Origin: Patulibacter sp.
GTDB taxonomy: Bacteria; Actinomycetota; Thermoleophilia; Solirubrobacterales; Solirubrobacteraceae
Direction of reading: 5' to 3'
Assembly: GCA_031119595.1 (NCBI GenBank)
Contig: JAVHXX010000338.1
Coordinates: 1-5,205 of the forward strand
Length of the DNA: 5,205 nt
In this document: piece by piece, positions 5,174-5,205 of the stretch
Position numbering within the stretch: the first letter of the stretch is position 1
Layout: each line of letters starts with the position of its first letter
Notes under the pieces: model-generated
What the model was told of the DNA's origin: nothing
Database searches by the model: none
Seen by the model: only the letters and a program-made list of their open reading frames with translations
Made by a program: the position numbers and the translations under genes

Positions 5174-5205
5174 ATGAGCGCCGCCTCCGCCCCGCCCCTG
5201 CCGCC
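5174..5205 (+). CDS. Start of an unidentified gene (cut by window edge)
   Basis: An ATG followed by nine more codons, MSAASAPPLP, runs off the right edge. The residues are low-complexity Ala/Pro/Ser and give no clue to function. The case for a gene rests on the TAGCCT box 7 nt upstream, the divergent spacing from the PaiB-like gene and the inverted repeat shared by both promoters. Confidence 0.5.
   Translation, partial: MSAASAPPLP

Overview
The window is very GC-rich, dense in short intergenic gaps, and has genes on both strands. Codon use, the actinobacterial style of the HemW N-terminus and the repeated TANNNT box just upstream of start codons all suggest a high-GC Actinomycetota genome, perhaps a soil lineage such as Thermoleophilia. 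The class is a guess from general feel, not something the sequence proves.

Layout, left to right. Positions 1-259 hold the 5' part of a cytochrome P450 gene on the minus strand, running off the left edge. A 285-bp divergent spacer follows (260-544) with a likely P450 promoter and two near-identical 49-bp repeats. The plus-strand hemW gene (545-1765) encodes the radical-SAM heme chaperone. It converges, with an 18-bp gap, on a minus-strand asparagine-synthetase-like gene (1784-3604). After a 231-bp divergent spacer comes trmL (3836-4336), a tRNA wobble 2'-O-methyltransferase. TrmL converges on a PaiB-family FMN-binding protein gene (4427-5050, minus), and the 90-bp gap between them contains a third copy of the 49-bp repeat. 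The last spacer (5051-5173) carries a perfect 14-bp inverted repeat between two divergent promoters. The window ends in the first ten codons of another plus-strand gene.

The genes do not form one pathway. HemW and TrmL are conserved housekeeping functions. The P450, the asparagine-synthetase homologue and the PaiB-like protein are accessory, and each is alone in its transcription unit. I see no complete new defence or biosynthetic system. The most unusual content is non-coding: a three-copy, relatively AT-rich (about 53% GC) intergenic repeat able to fold into a two-part hairpin, the 14-bp inverted repeat, and the repeated leaderless-type promoter arrangement.
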